Assembly: GCA_902524215.1 (NCBI GenBank)
Contig: CABZCK010000001.1
Coordinates: 62,001 to 126,000 of the forward strand
Length of the DNA stretch: 64,000 nucleotides
Reading direction: 5' to 3'
DNA from: an uncultured SAR116 cluster alpha proteobacterium
GTDB taxonomy: Bacteria > Pseudomonadota > Alphaproteobacteria > Puniceispirillales > Marisalimonadaceae
Shown piece after piece: positions 39,457-51,396 of this stretch. The translations under genes were made by a program, and so were the position numbers. Numbering within the stretch: position 1 is the first letter of the stretch; the number at the start of each line of letters is the position of its first letter. The notes below the pieces were generated by a model. It was given only the letters and a program-made list of their open reading frames with translations, did no database searches and was not told the origin of the DNA.

Positions 39457-39491
39457 TGCTCCTATGAATTAAATCGTAGGAGCATTTTTTT
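39457..39491 (+). terminator. hairpin plus T-tract between binding protein and permease
   Basis: tgctccta...taggagca followed by ttttttt. Confidence 0.85.
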
Positions 39492-39499
39492 CTTTTATT

Positions 39500-40378
39500 A
39501 TGGAATGGTTGACAAAATTTCCAGAAATGGATCGAAGTGGCTTAAGAGAGTTTAAGAAAACTGTAGATAATGCTTTTACATCTTTTTCAAGAAATTACGG
39601 CGAAGGCATAGAAAATTTTTTTGATCCTCTTTTAAGTTTTTTAGTTGCATTTGAAAAACTATTTTTAAATACGCCTTGGCCTATTACAATATTTACCATT
39701 TTATTAATATGTTGGTTAGCCTCAAGATCAATGATAATTATTGCAGGAACACTTTTAAGCTTCCTATTAATTGGTTATTTTGGCATGTGGGAAGACACCA
39801 TGTCTACTTTAGCAATAATTTTAGTAGCAACATTGCTTTGTATTTGTATTGGTATTCCTATTGGAATTGCAATGGCAAGAAGTAATAAAGTTCAAACATT
39901 AGTTTTACCAATTTTAGACGTAATGCAAACAATTCCAAGCTTTGTATATTTAATACCAGTAGTAATGCTTTTAGGGATAGGAAAAGTTCCGGGATTAATA
40001 GCTGTGTGCATATATGCGATACCACCAATAGTAAGATTAACTAATCTAGGAATAAGACTAGTTGATAAAGACGTTTTAGAAGCAGCAGAGTCATTTGGAG
40101 CAAATTATTGGCAAAAATTAATTGGTGTACAAATACCTCTTGCATTACCAACAATTTTTGCAGGAATAAATCAAACTATTATGATGGCTCTCGCTATGGT
40201 TGTAATAGCTTCTATGATTGGTGTTCAGGGATTAGGGCTTCCTGTTTTAAGAGCTATTTCAAACCAGTATCTTGCCTTAGGATTAATGAATGGCCTTGCA
40301 ATTGTTGTGTTAGCAATAATTTTTGACAGAGTAACTCAAAGAATCGGAAAAAGAATGCAAAGATATAAGAGTGACTAA
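39500..40378 (+). CDS. glycine betaine-type ABC transporter permease
   Basis: ProW-like EAAESFGANYWQKLIGVQIPLALPTIFAGINQTIMMALAMVVIASMIG. Confidence 0.93.
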   Translation: MEWLTKFPEMDRSGLREFKKTVDNAFTSFSRNYGEGIENFFDPLLSFLVAFEKLFLNTPWPITIFTILLICWLASRSMIIIAGTLLSFLLIGYFGMWEDTMSTLAIILVATLLCICIGIPIGIAMARSNKVQTLVLPILDVMQTIPSFVYLIPVVMLLGIGKVPGLIAVCIYAIPPIVRLTNLGIRLVDKDVLEAAESFGANYWQKLIGVQIPLALPTIFAGINQTIMMALAMVVIASMIGVQGLGLPVLRAISNQYLALGLMNGLAIVVLAIIFDRVTQRIGKRMQRYKSD

Positions 40379-41425
40379 ATGAATAATTTTATTAAAATTA
40401 AAAACTTATATAAAATATTTGGTAATAATACTACCGAAGCTCTAAATTTAGTTAAAACTGGTATAAGTAAAGAAAAGCTTCTTGAAAAAACAAACTGTGT
40501 GCTCGGACTTAATAATATAAACCTTAATATATCAAAGGGTAAAATTCACGTCATCATGGGTCTGTCAGGGTCAGGAAAATCCACACTTATTAGACATTTA
40601 AATAGATTAATCGAACCTACTTTTGGAGAAATAACAATTGATGGTGTAAACGTACTAGAACTTAATAATAAAAATTTATTAGAATATCGACAAAAAAATA
40701 TGTCAATGGTTTTTCAAAAATTTGCACTTTTTCCTCATAAAACAATTCTTGAAAACATTAGCTATGGTTTAATGGTACAAAATATTTCGGAACAAATTTA
40801 TAAAGAAAAAAGTCAATTTTGGTTAAAAAGAGTTGGATTAGAAGGTTACGATGATTATTATCCAAATCAACTTTCAGGAGGAATGCAACAAAGAGTTGGT
40901 CTTGCAAGAGCATTAGCAACTGATGCAGAAATTTTACTTATGGATGAAGCGTTTTCTGCACTAGACCCGCTCATAAGAGCAGAAATGCAAGATGTTCTTA
41001 TTGATTTACAACTTGAATTAAAAAAAACAATCGTATTTATAACCCATGATTTAGACGAAGCTTTGAAAATTGGCGAAAGAATTTCTATACTTAGAGATGG
41101 TTTTGTTGTACAGGATGACAATCCCCAAAATATTATTCTTAATCCCTCTGATGATTACGTATCTGATTTTATAAAAGATATTAATCGTTCAAGAGTTATA
41201 AAAGCAAAGTCAATAATGACTAAATCTGTTTCTATCAAAAAAGAAAATGTTCCTATAATTGATAGTGAAATGGTTCTAGAAGAGGTATTGCAAGAAATTA
41301 CTAAAACAAAAAATTATTTTGTATTGGTTAAAGATAAAAAAGGCAAAATTATCGGAAGAATAACATTAAACGAATTATTGACTGGAATTCAAAGACCTAG
41401 AAAAGAAATTAAAAAATATGCTTAA
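40379..41425 (+). CDS. glycine betaine-type ABC transporter ATP-binding protein with CBS region
   Basis: ProV-like GLSGSGKSTLIRHLNRLIEPT, LSGGMQQRVGLARAL, DEAFSALDPLIR. Confidence 0.94.
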   Translation: MNNFIKIKNLYKIFGNNTTEALNLVKTGISKEKLLEKTNCVLGLNNINLNISKGKIHVIMGLSGSGKSTLIRHLNRLIEPTFGEITIDGVNVLELNNKNLLEYRQKNMSMVFQKFALFPHKTILENISYGLMVQNISEQIYKEKSQFWLKRVGLEGYDDYYPNQLSGGMQQRVGLARALATDAEILLMDEAFSALDPLIRAEMQDVLIDLQLELKKTIVFITHDLDEALKIGERISILRDGFVVQDDNPQNIILNPSDDYVSDFIKDINRSRVIKAKSIMTKSVSIKKENVPIIDSEMVLEEVLQEITKTKNYFVLVKDKKGKIIGRITLNELLTGIQRPRKEIKKYA

Positions 41426-42735
41426 TTGAATGGTCCTCTTCCAATTTGATGCAATGTGATATTTTTATTTATAAAATTTTCAGGATTTAAGGCATTTCTA
41501 AAATCAACAACTACATTTCCTTTCATAAATTTTGATAAATAAATCGCTGATAATGTTCTAAACTCGCTCCATTCAGTCAAAATAATAGTCACATCAACGT
41601 TCTCAATACAATCTTCAATATTGTCTGCAAAATATACATCTTTAATGTATTTAGAGGCTTCATCCATAGCAATAGGGTCATAAACTTTAATTTTTTTTAC
41701 ATTTTTAACTAAGGAAGGAATTAAATCTAGTGAAGGACTCTCTCTCATATCATCTGTCCCAGGCTTAAATGATAGACCTAATATTGCAACATTCATCTCT
41801 TTAATGTCATTTCCTAGTATATGATTTATTTTGTTAATAAGTGATTTCTTTCTATTCTTATTATAAGAAATTACATTATTTATGATTGACAAATCAACAT
41901 TGTTATCTGAAGCAATTTTTGATAATGCAATTGTATCTTTCGGAAAGCATGACCCTCCATACCCAGGACCAGGATGTAAAAACTTGTCGCCAATCCTTTT
42001 ATCTAAACCCATTCCTCTTGATATAAAATGAATATCGGTATTTAGGCTTTCACATAAATCTGCCATTTGATTAATAAAGGAAATTTTCATAGCTAAAAAT
42101 GCATTGGATGCATACTTTATCAATTCAGCTGAATTTAAATCTGTAAATAAAATAGGTGTTTGTATTAAATTAAGAGGTTGATAAATATTTTCCATAATTT
42201 TTTTTGACTTTTCATTTTCACAACCAATAATCACTCGATTAGGCCTCATGAAATCCTCTATAGCACTACCTTCTCTGAGAAATTCAGGATTTGATACTAC
42301 ATCAAAACTTGCATTTCTATTATGCTTTTTAATAATGTTTTTTATTTCTAAGGATGTTCCAACTGGAACTGTTGATTTTGTAATTACAACACAGTATCTT
42401 TTTAAAAGAGGCGAAAGTTCTTTTGCCACTGCGTATACATAAGTCAAATCTGCGTGACCATCACCTCTTCTCTCTGGAGTGCCTACCGCAATGAAAATTG
42501 CATCAGCATCTAATATTGATTTTTCAATTAAATTAGAAAATTTTAATTTACCATTCTTATAATTTTTTTTTACTAATATTTCCAAACCTGGTTCATAGAT
42601 AGGTAAAATCCCATTTTCTAAGTTTTTTATTTTTTCTTTATCATTGTCTACACAAACTACTTCATATCCAAATTCAGAAAAACAGGCACCTGTTACCAAT
42701 CCGACATAACCTGTACCTAACATTACAATTTTCAT
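41422..42735 (-). CDS. ugd: UDP-glucose/GDP-mannose 6-dehydrogenase family
   Basis: GTGYVGLVTGACFSEFGYEV, GPGYGGSCFPKDT. Confidence 0.92.
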   Translation of the reverse strand: MKIVMLGTGYVGLVTGACFSEFGYEVVCVDNDKEKIKNLENGILPIYEPGLEILVKKNYKNGKLKFSNLIEKSILDADAIFIAVGTPERRGDGHADLTYVYAVAKELSPLLKRYCVVITKSTVPVGTSLEIKNIIKKHNRNASFDVVSNPEFLREGSAIEDFMRPNRVIIGCENEKSKKIMENIYQPLNLIQTPILFTDLNSAELIKYASNAFLAMKISFINQMADLCESLNTDIHFISRGMGLDKRIGDKFLHPGPGYGGSCFPKDTIALSKIASDNNVDLSIINNVISYNKNRKKSLINKINHILGNDIKEMNVAILGLSFKPGTDDMRESPSLDLIPSLVKNVKKIKVYDPIAMDEASKYIKDVYFADNIEDCIENVDVTIILTEWSEFRTLSAIYLSKFMKGNVVVDFRNALNPENFINKNITLHQIGRGPFN

Positions 42736-42802
42736 ATTTAATAATTCCTTTTATATGGATATATGCTATTTAAATATATAATTTATATCACATATATATT
42801 AC

Positions 42803-43657
42803 ATGAATGTTAAGAAAGCAATATTCCCAGTAGGAGGACTAGGCACGAGATTTCTTCCTGCCACCAAATCTATGCCTAAAGAAATGCTCCCTATAGTTGA
42901 TAAACCTCTTATTCAATATGCTGTTGAAGAAGCTGCAAATGCAGGTATAGAACAATTTATATTTGTTACAAGCAGAGGAAAATCAGCTATAGAAAACCAT
43001 TTTGATCACTCTTTTGAATTAGAAAACAATTTACTAGCAAAGGGGAAAAGGCAAACTCTAGCATCTGCTCAAGAAATGCTCAAAATACCTGGCAGTTATG
43101 CCTATGTTCGTCAACAAGAACCTGCTGGATTGGGTCACGCAATCTGGTGTGCAAGACATCTAATTCAAAATGAATCCTTTGCCGTTATACTTGCTGATGA
43201 TTTAATTTTTGGACAATCAACAACAAAAGAAATGATTAAAAATTATACTTCAGGAAACATGGTTGCTATTATGGAAGTTGATAAACAAAAAGTTTCATCT
43301 TATGGCATTGTCAAAGTAGATAACAGCAATAAAGATTTAATGCAGGTAAATCAAATGGTTGAAAAACCTTCTGTAGAAAATGCTCCTAGTAATTTAGCAA
43401 TAATTGGAAGGTATATTCTTGATCATAAAGTTTTTGATGTTTTAGAAAAACAAGAACGTGGGGCAAGTCAAGAAATACAACTCACTGACGCAATCTCTTC
43501 TCAATTGGACAGAGTACCTTGTCTCGGATATAGAATCAAAAATGAAAGATTTGACTGTGGATCAAAGCTTGGATTTTTACAAGCTAATATATCATTTGCT
43601 TTAAATAGAAAAGATTTAGATTCTGATCTCAGTAATTGGTTAAAAACGATAGTTTAA
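42803..43657 (+). CDS. galU: UTP-glucose-1-phosphate uridylyltransferase
   Basis: AIFPVGGLGTRFLPATKSMPKEMLPIVDKPLIQYAVEEA. Confidence 0.96.
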   Translation: MNVKKAIFPVGGLGTRFLPATKSMPKEMLPIVDKPLIQYAVEEAANAGIEQFIFVTSRGKSAIENHFDHSFELENNLLAKGKRQTLASAQEMLKIPGSYAYVRQQEPAGLGHAIWCARHLIQNESFAVILADDLIFGQSTTKEMIKNYTSGNMVAIMEVDKQKVSSYGIVKVDNSNKDLMQVNQMVEKPSVENAPSNLAIIGRYILDHKVFDVLEKQERGASQEIQLTDAISSQLDRVPCLGYRIKNERFDCGSKLGFLQANISFALNRKDLDSDLSNWLKTIV

Positions 43658-45066
43658 TCAAAATGTACAAACATAATTTTCATCCTAGCATTTTAAGAGA
43701 ATACGATATCAGAGGCATAATAAATGAAACTCTTTTTGAAAAAGATGCTTTTATGATTGGTTATTTTTTTGGATTAATTTGCAAAGAAAAAAATCTTAAT
43801 AGTGAAACAAATATTGTAATCAGTATGGATGGAAGATTGTCTAGTCCAGATTTAAAAAAACAAACAATATCTGGTTTAACCATATCAGGCTGTAATGTAA
43901 TTGATATAGGATTAAATCCAACACCCATTTTATACTTTGGAAGTCATAATTTACATGCTGATGGCGCAATTCAAATTACAGGGAGTCATAATCCAAAAAA
44001 TTACAATGGTTTTAAAATGATGATAAAAAATGAACCATTTTTTGGAAAAGATATTCAAAAATTAGGAATTAAAGCTAAATCAGGTTCAAACATTAACATG
44101 AATGGTAGTATTGAAAGTTTAGATTTAGATAAAAAGTACTTAGAAAAGATTTTAATGCCATTAGCTAATGCCAAAAATTTAAAAGATAAAAAAATTATTT
44201 GGGACTGCGGGAATGGTGCTACTGGAGATATAATTAATAAAATGGTAAAATTAATACCATGTGAAAATACTGTTTTGTATCCAGAGATAGATGGTAATTT
44301 TCCAAATCATCATCCTGATCCAAGTAACGAAAGTAATTTAATCGAACTTAAACAAGAAGTAAAAAGACAAAATGCTGACTTTGGATTTGCATTTGATGGA
44401 GACGGAGACAGAGTTGGTGTTATAAACAACAAGTTAGAGTTAATTGCAGGCGATGTATTAACAACATTTTTAGCTCAATCTATATCTGAAAAAAAATACC
44501 CAATTATTTTAGATGTGAAATCTAGTCAAAAATGTAAACAATTTTTAGAAAACTTAGACTATGAAGTTTTAATTTGGAAAACAGGACATTCTAACATAAA
44601 AACAAAAATGAAAAAGATTAAGTCTCAATTTGCAGGTGAGATGTCTGGTCATATCTTTTTTGGAGACACATATTACGGATATGACGACGCTATATACTCA
44701 AGTATGAGGTTTCTAGCACTAATTGAACAAAACTATAACTTAAATAAATTTTTGAATTATTTCAAAAATAATTTTTCTACACCAGAAATTAAAATCAAAT
44801 GTTCTGATGATAAAAAATTTAGTGTAATTGAAAATTTAAAACTTAAGATTAAAGATAAATATACAACTAGACATTGTAATTTTATTGATGGTATTAGAGT
44901 AGATTTAGATATTGGCTGGTATCTAATCAGAGCAAGTAATACAGAAAATTCTTTAATTATAAGAATTGATGGTAATACAAAAGAAAATTTTGTAAATTTA
45001 TCTAAAGAAGTTGATGCTTTATTGAAAAGTGAGAAAATAATTGTAAATGATATTTTGCAAGTTTAA
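43636..45066 (+). CDS. phosphomannomutase/phosphoglucomutase
   Basis: REYDIRGI, ITGSHNPKNYNGFKM, FAFDGDGDRVG. Confidence 0.93.
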   Translation: MVKNDSLIKMYKHNFHPSILREYDIRGIINETLFEKDAFMIGYFFGLICKEKNLNSETNIVISMDGRLSSPDLKKQTISGLTISGCNVIDIGLNPTPILYFGSHNLHADGAIQITGSHNPKNYNGFKMMIKNEPFFGKDIQKLGIKAKSGSNINMNGSIESLDLDKKYLEKILMPLANAKNLKDKKIIWDCGNGATGDIINKMVKLIPCENTVLYPEIDGNFPNHHPDPSNESNLIELKQEVKRQNADFGFAFDGDGDRVGVINNKLELIAGDVLTTFLAQSISEKKYPIILDVKSSQKCKQFLENLDYEVLIWKTGHSNIKTKMKKIKSQFAGEMSGHIFFGDTYYGYDDAIYSSMRFLALIEQNYNLNKFLNYFKNNFSTPEIKIKCSDDKKFSVIENLKLKIKDKYTTRHCNFIDGIRVDLDIGWYLIRASNTENSLIIRIDGNTKENFVNLSKEVDALLKSEKIIVNDILQV

Positions 45067-45081
45067 TTGTAAAGGTAGGTT

Positions 45082-47253
45082 ATGGAAAATTTAGAAATTA
45101 AAAGCTCTTTAAAAGTTTCAAAATTGTTAAGTCAATTTTTGGAAAATGAAGTTCTTAATAAGTTGGATTTAAATGTTGATAAGTTTTGGGAAGATTTTGA
45201 TCATGTAATTAAAGTTTTTGCTCCAAAAAATGAAAATCTCTTAAAGAAAAGAGAAGACATAAAAAAGAAAATTGATACATATTATATTTCAAACAAAGAT
45301 AAACCATATAATCATGAAGACTACATCAATTTTCTAAAGGAAATTGATTATATTGTTCCTGAAGGGCCAGACTTCAATATCAGTACAGAAAATGTAGATA
45401 TGGAAATTGCAAATATACCTGGTCCACAACTTGTAGTTCCTGTAACAAATGCAAGGTATTCTATAAATGCGGCTAATGCTAGATGGGGTAGTTTATATGA
45501 TGCATTATATGGTACAGATTTAATATCTGAAGAAAATGGTTGTGAAAAAGGAAATAGTTATAATTCAAAAAGAGGTGAAAAGGTTATAGCTTTTGCTAAA
45601 GATTTTTTAGATAAGTATTTTCCTCTCTCGAATGGATCTCACGCAGAGGTCACAAATTATTCTGTAATAGATAATGAGCTAACAATTAAACTGTCAGATA
45701 ATACTGAAACAAATTTGAGAGAAAATAATAAATACATTGGGTTTAATAAAATTAATGAAGATATTTATGAAGTTCTTTTAAAAAATAATAATCTTCATGT
45801 TATCTTATCATTCGATAAAAACTCCTTGATTGGGTCAAGTGACAAGTCTTCTCTTCAAGATGTTATTCTTGAATCTGCAATAACTACTATCCAAGATTGT
45901 GAAGACTCTGTAGCTACTGTAGATGCAGAAGATAAAATTTTAGCCTATAAGAATTGGCTTGGTTTAATGAAAGGTGATCTTGAAGATACCTTTGAAAAAA
46001 ATGGGAAAAAAATTGTAAGAAAACTTAACAAAACAAAAGTTTTCAAAACAAAAAATGGTGAATTACATTTATCAGGATTGTCCTTAATGCTTATTAGAAA
46101 TGTTGGGCATTTAATGACAAATCCGGCTATTATTTATTCTGAAAATAAAGAAGTACCCGAAGGAATTATGGATACAGTTATTACTACCATGATATCCATG
46201 TTTGATCTTAAAAATGGGAAAAATAACTCTAAAACTGGCTCTGTATATATAGTAAAACCAAAAATGCATGGCCCTGAAGAAGTTGCTTTTACAATTGAAT
46301 TATTTGCTGCAGTTGAAAATATGCTTGGATTATCAAATAATACTATAAAAATTGGTATTATGGATGAAGAAAGAAGAACTACAATAAATTTAAAAGAATG
46401 TATTAGGCATGCTAAAGAACGTCTAGTATTTATCAATACTGGATTTCTAGATAGAACTGGAGATGAAATACATACCGCAATGGAAAGTGGACCCATAATA
46501 CCCAAAGCAGAAATAAAAGGTGCTGAATGGATAAACGCTTACGAAGATAATAATGTTTTAGTAGGACTAAAATGTGGTTTGTCTGGCAAAGCACAAATCG
46601 GAAAAGGTATGTGGGCAATGCCAGATCTGATGAAAGATATGTATGAACAAAAAATACAACATCCTAAAAGTGGTGCAAATACAGCATGGGTACCAAGTCC
46701 AACGGCTGCTACTATACATGCACTTCACTATCATGAAATTGACGTATTTGAGGAACAGAAAAAAATAAGTAATCTAAATAATAACACTGACCTACAGTCA
46801 AAGATTCTTACTCCTCCAATTGCATTTGGTTATAACTGGTCTCCAGAAGATATAGAGAGGGAAATAGACAATAATTCTCAAGGGATTCTAGGTTACGTTG
46901 TGAGATGGGTTGATCAAGGTGTTGGTTGTTCAAAAGTTCCTGATATTAATAATGTAGGTTTAATGGAAGACAGAGCAACATGCAGAATTTCTAGCCAACA
47001 TTTAGCTAACTGGTTACATCATAATATTATTACCAAAGATCAAGCGATTACATCATTAAAAAAAATGGCTAAAATTGTTGATAAACAAAATGAAAATGAT
47101 ACTAATTATAAAAAAATGTCTGAGAATTATGATGGTTCTCTTGCTTTCCAAGCAGCTGTAGACCTTGTTTTTAAAGGTACTACAAGTCCCTCAGGTTATA
47201 CTGAGCCAGTACTTCATGAACGAAGGCTAGAGTTAAAGAGTTTAAGCCGTTAG
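45082..47253 (+). CDS. glcB: malate synthase G
   Basis: [71 protein letters not shown]. Confidence 0.97.
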   Translation: MENLEIKSSLKVSKLLSQFLENEVLNKLDLNVDKFWEDFDHVIKVFAPKNENLLKKREDIKKKIDTYYISNKDKPYNHEDYINFLKEIDYIVPEGPDFNISTENVDMEIANIPGPQLVVPVTNARYSINAANARWGSLYDALYGTDLISEENGCEKGNSYNSKRGEKVIAFAKDFLDKYFPLSNGSHAEVTNYSVIDNELTIKLSDNTETNLRENNKYIGFNKINEDIYEVLLKNNNLHVILSFDKNSLIGSSDKSSLQDVILESAITTIQDCEDSVATVDAEDKILAYKNWLGLMKGDLEDTFEKNGKKIVRKLNKTKVFKTKNGELHLSGLSLMLIRNVGHLMTNPAIIYSENKEVPEGIMDTVITTMISMFDLKNGKNNSKTGSVYIVKPKMHGPEEVAFTIELFAAVENMLGLSNNTIKIGIMDEERRTTINLKECIRHAKERLVFINTGFLDRTGDEIHTAMESGPIIPKAEIKGAEWINAYEDNNVLVGLKCGLSGKAQIGKGMWAMPDLMKDMYEQKIQHPKSGANTAWVPSPTAATIHALHYHEIDVFEEQKKISNLNNNTDLQSKILTPPIAFGYNWSPEDIEREIDNNSQGILGYVVRWVDQGVGCSKVPDINNVGLMEDRATCRISSQHLANWLHHNIITKDQAITSLKKMAKIVDKQNENDTNYKKMSENYDGSLAFQAAVDLVFKGTTSPSGYTEPVLHERRLELKSLSR

Positions 47254-48318
47254 TTTAATTGTATTTCTTAAATGGTCTATTGGTATTAATCTACCAGATC
47301 TATTTATATGCCAAAAGGTCCAGCCATTACAAGCAGGTAGTCCTTGTAATGCCGCGCCTACTGAATGAATAGAGCCTTTATTATCTCTAGAAATTAAACT
47401 TCCATCGGCTCTCACTTTTGCAGTCCATCTTTTTCTCAGATCTGTTAAAATCTCACCTGGAATTATAAGACCTTTTTCTATGAGTGATCCAAATGGAATT
47501 CTTTTCACCTTCTCTTTTGGAGGCATTTGAATCAATTCAACATGCTCGATTTTTTGAGTATTATTTATACGTTCTTGAGCAGAACTGACATAATTTAAAT
47601 CTTGCTCAATACCTATGAAATTTCTATTCAACTTCTTTGCTGCAGCTCCAGTCGTTCCTGTCCCAAAAAAAGGGTCAAGTATAGTATCATTAACATTTGA
47701 GCTAGCTAGCAAAATTCTACTTATTAAACTTTCAGGTTTTTGAGTAGGATGTATCTTTACACCATCCTCATCTTTTAATCTCTCTTTACCATTACATATA
47801 GGAAGATTCCAATCAGATCTCATTTGTAAATCGCCATTAAGAGATTTCATGGATTCATAGTTAAAAGTATATTTTGAGTTTTTATTTTTTGAAACCCAAA
47901 TGATAGTTTCGTGAGCATTTGTAAATCTTTTTCCACGAAAATTAGGCATTGGATTACTCTTGATCCAAACAACATCATTCAAAATCCAAAATCCTAAATT
48001 TTGAAGCATAAAACCAATTCTAAAAATATTATGGTAAGAACCTATAACCCACATAGAACCATGTGATTTTAGAATTTTTCTACAGCTCTTTAACCAACTC
48101 AAAGTAAAATCATCATAATGTTCAAAACTATCGAAATTATCCCAATTTTCTTTCACTCCATCAACTTTAGTTTGATCTGGGCGCAACAAAGTTTTAGATA
48201 ATTGTAAATTATATGGAGGATCTGCAAAAATGAGGTCAACAGAATTTTCAGGGATTTTTTTTAATATATCTAGAGAGTTTCCATGGATAATTTTATTTTT
48301 TATTTTTTCAATATTCAT
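47242..48318 (-). CDS. ccrM: CcrM-type adenine-specific DNA methyltransferase
   Basis: [30 protein letters not shown]-terminal RAMA-like domain ([36 protein letters not shown]). Confidence 0.93.
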   Translation of the reverse strand: MNIEKIKNKIIHGNSLDILKKIPENSVDLIFADPPYNLQLSKTLLRPDQTKVDGVKENWDNFDSFEHYDDFTLSWLKSCRKILKSHGSMWVIGSYHNIFRIGFMLQNLGFWILNDVVWIKSNPMPNFRGKRFTNAHETIIWVSKNKNSKYTFNYESMKSLNGDLQMRSDWNLPICNGKERLKDEDGVKIHPTQKPESLISRILLASSNVNDTILDPFFGTGTTGAAAKKLNRNFIGIEQDLNYVSSAQERINNTQKIEHVELIQMPPKEKVKRIPFGSLIEKGLIIPGEILTDLRKRWTAKVRADGSLISRDNKGSIHSVGAALQGLPACNGWTFWHINRSGRLIPIDHLRNTIKLTA

Positions 48319-48436
48319 TGTTTATATCTTGTTAATAAGCACTTAATATAATGTGATAAAATTATAAAAATTCAATCAAGTCAATAGTTTATAATGTAAT
48401 AAATATTTACTAACAATATGTAGATTTATTTTTCCA

Positions 48437-49111
48437 CTAAGTACAAAATATTGTACTTATAGGCTTAAAATTTCTTCTATGAATTTTTGTTATTCCACAT
48501 TTTATAATCATTTCTCTATGCTCTTTTGTTCCATAACCAACATTATTTTTAAAATTATATTGTGGGTACAATAAGTGCTGTTGAAACATTATAGTATCTC
48601 GAGTCTCTTTTGCTATAATACTAGCAAGAGCTATAGACATTACTTTTGAATCTCCTCTAACAATGCTATAAATTTTTATTCTATTTCTAATAAGATCATA
48701 TAATTCTTTAAATATTTTAAATTTTGGCAGTCTATTTCCATCTAAAAATATGTCAAAAAATAATTTTTTTTTAGTTATAAAATTAAAATTTTGAATCATT
48801 AAAACAACTGCCCTAAGTGCAGCTAAATCATTACTTGCATTTATTCCAAATTTTTCAATCTCTTTTACTGTTGAACATCCTATGGAGTATTTGGAAAAAG
48901 TTGATGAGGATACTAATACTTTTCTTCTATCTCTTTTAATCAATTTTTTTGAATCATTTATTTTTGGCAAACTTTTAAATTTGGAAGGATAAATATATGA
49001 TGCACAACTCAAAACTGGGCCTGCCCAACAGCCGCGCCCTACTTCATCAACTCCTATCATTACTCTTTCAGAATTATGAAGATATTTTTTTTCTTCAAAA
49101 AGATCTGGCAC
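48437..49111 (-). CDS. rnhB: ribonuclease HII
   Basis: MIGVDEVGRGCWAGPV, SIALASIIAKETRD, NNVGYGTKEHRE. Confidence 0.95.
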   Translation of the reverse strand: MPDLFEEKKYLHNSERVMIGVDEVGRGCWAGPVLSCASYIYPSKFKSLPKINDSKKLIKRDRRKVLVSSSTFSKYSIGCSTVKEIEKFGINASNDLAALRAVVLMIQNFNFITKKKLFFDIFLDGNRLPKFKIFKELYDLIRNRIKIYSIVRGDSKVMSIALASIIAKETRDTIMFQQHLLYPQYNFKNNVGYGTKEHREMIIKCGITKIHRRNFKPISTIFCT

Positions 49112-49124
49112 TCAATTTAACTTT

Positions 49125-49679
49125 TTATGTTTCATTTAATCTAGGAAGAATTTCTACAAAATTACATGGCTTATGTCTAATATCTAATTGAAATTTTAAT
49201 ATTTCTTCCCAAGCGTCTTTACAAGCAGAAGGAGATCCAGGCAAACAGAATATATATTTTCCATTTTTTGTTCCTGCAATAGCTCTGCTTTGTATTGTAG
49301 AAGTACCAATTTTTTTATATGATATAAATCTGAATAATTCACCAAAGCCATCAATCTTTTTATCAAAATAAGTTTCTAAGACATCTACTGTTATATCTCT
49401 ACCTGTTAATCCTGTTCCACCTGAAGTAATAATGACATCTAGATTTTTATTTTTTATCCATTTATTCAAAATCAATAAAATTTCTCTAGGCTCGTCTTGT
49501 ACAATTTGTCTCAACAAACATGTATGACCGTAATCTTCTATTAGTTTTATTAAAATTGATCCTGATTTATCATTATCAAAGTTTCGTGTATCTGATATTG
49601 TTAATATAGCTATATTAATTCCAAAAAATTCTATTGATTTATCTATCATCTTTATATTCATATTTTGGGATGCTTCCAC
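49125..49679 (-). CDS. moaB: MoaB/Mog-type molybdopterin biosynthesis protein
   Basis: ILTISDTRNFDNDKSG, TSGGTGLTGRD, FCLPGSPSACKDAW. Confidence 0.93.
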   Translation of the reverse strand: MEASQNMNIKMIDKSIEFFGINIAILTISDTRNFDNDKSGSILIKLIEDYGHTCLLRQIVQDEPREILLILNKWIKNKNLDVIITSGGTGLTGRDITVDVLETYFDKKIDGFGELFRFISYKKIGTSTIQSRAIAGTKNGKYIFCLPGSPSACKDAWEEILKFQLDIRHKPCNFVEILPRLNET

Positions 49680-51396
49680 TTGCCAATTTAAATAACAAAT
49701 TAGGTTTTTCTTTTAGTCTAATTTTATATATCCATAAATTCGTAAGTACTAATTTAATGTAATTTCTAGTTTGTCTAGCAGGCAATGTTTCAATCATAAA
49801 AATAGGATCAATTTCAGTTTTATTTAAATTTTTTGACCATTTACTAAAGTTTCCTGGGCCGGCGTTATAAGAGGCTAACATTTTACTTAAATCTTTTTTT
49901 ACTAAATCTAAGTTTAAAAGAAATTTTATATATTTGGACGCAACGTATAAATTTTTTTCTTCATCATATAACATCTCTTTTTTTCGGTAAGCTCTATTTT
50001 TCATTATAAATGAGGCTGTTGACGGTAAAACTTGCATCAAGCCTAATGCATTTGCATAGCTCTTGGCTCTAGGATTAAACCCAGATTCTTGTCTTGATAT
50101 TGAAAATAAAAGAGATTTATCTTTAATTGGCAGAGATGAAAAATTCCAATCTGGAATTGGATATAAGCCTCCTAGAATAATTTTATTGTAATCATTCCTT
50201 AAAATAGCAGATAATCTAAAAGCAAATCCAGGCATGTTATTTTTAGAAGCAAAAGATATAATTTGTGGATATTCTTTTTCATTAAAGTTAAAAATTATTT
50301 TTCTAAATTCTCTAGACGCTTTATGATATTCTGAAATTTGTATTAAAGCTAAAACTCTTCTTCCTCCATTTAATGATTTCAATTTTAAGATAAATTGTTT
50401 TGTTATATTTTCTAAATTAAAATCATAACTATCTTGGTAACCTAGTGCAGCTTTACTTAGTGTGGAATAAAAAGTCCTATCGTATTTAATTGCGCTGTAT
50501 AAATATTTATTTACCTTTTTAAATTCGCCCATATGATAGGCAACCTTTGCTGACCAAAAACTTCCTGCAGATAAAATACTTTCTGGACCTTTTTTTAACT
50601 CCGAAAGGTTTTTGAAAAACCATTTAGCTTCTTTGAGATTTCCTAATCTCCAAGAAGCTAATCCTCCAGACCAAAAAGCTAATGCATTTTCGTGTCCAGA
50701 TAGACTTATTGATATTCTTGCTTGTCTTAAACTTTTTTGATCTTTTTTAAAAATAAAATATGCATGCGCAAGTTCTGACCTTAATTGAGCTAATTCTTGA
50801 GAAGTGAGCTTTTGTTTTGTTTTTTTTGTTGATAGAAAATTATCGGCATAGTCTAGATTTTTTCTTCTAATAGCTCTTCTTACTTTTATTGAAATAATAA
50901 AGGCGTCTTTTTTATATCTTGAATTTGCAAGAGGAAAGGTTGGTTTAATTAAATCTTTAGATATATTTCCATAACCATTTAAAAAGTTTCCAGTCGGCTT
51001 TTTGGGTGATTTTGATTTAACTGGTTTTCTTCTTAACGCAATCCTATGAATTTTGTAAGCATCTGGATGATCATGATACTCATTTAACCAATCTTTTAAT
51101 TCTTTATAAGAACTCCTCCACCCAGTTGGATGTAAATATTTATTAGCATTTAATGTGCCTATTAGGATTTTATTATCAATTTTCTTTTTTAGTTGTTCTA
51201 TTTTTTTCCATGTTTTTGAATTTCTATTTTTAATTTGCTTAGATTGTAATTTAAAAACTTTTTTATATATCTTTATATCGGATTTACTTAATATATTAAT
51301 TTTTAGATTATTGTCTGCAAATGAATAGCTTGAACTTAAATATACACTAAATAACAGAATTAAAAAAAAGTTTAAGTATTTATAATTACGAATCAT
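49639..51396 (-). CDS. soluble lytic murein transglycosylase
   Basis: FSISRQESGFNPRAKSYANALGLMQVLPSTASFI, MLASYNAGPGNFSKW. Confidence 0.92.
   Translation of the reverse strand: MIRNYKYLNFFLILLFSVYLSSSYSFADNNLKINILSKSDIKIYKKVFKLQSKQIKNRNSKTWKKIEQLKKKIDNKILIGTLNANKYLHPTGWRSSYKELKDWLNEYHDHPDAYKIHRIALRRKPVKSKSPKKPTGNFLNGYGNISKDLIKPTFPLANSRYKKDAFIISIKVRRAIRRKNLDYADNFLSTKKTKQKLTSQELAQLRSELAHAYFIFKKDQKSLRQARISISLSGHENALAFWSGGLASWRLGNLKEAKWFFKNLSELKKGPESILSAGSFWSAKVAYHMGEFKKVNKYLYSAIKYDRTFYSTLSKAALGYQDSYDFNLENITKQFILKLKSLNGGRRVLALIQISEYHKASREFRKIIFNFNEKEYPQIISFASKNNMPGFAFRLSAILRNDYNKIILGGLYPIPDWNFSSLPIKDKSLLFSISRQESGFNPRAKSYANALGLMQVLPSTASFIMKNRAYRKKEMLYDEEKNLYVASKYIKFLLNLDLVKKDLSKMLASYNAGPGNFSKWSKNLNKTEIDPIFMIETLPARQTRNYIKLVLTNLWIYKIRLKEKPNLLFKLASGSIPKYEYKDDR

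Noticed and set aside
46134-46618. Minus-strand ORFs of 123 and 61 aa inside glcB
   Set aside because: Malate synthase coding is unambiguous; these are antisense shadows.
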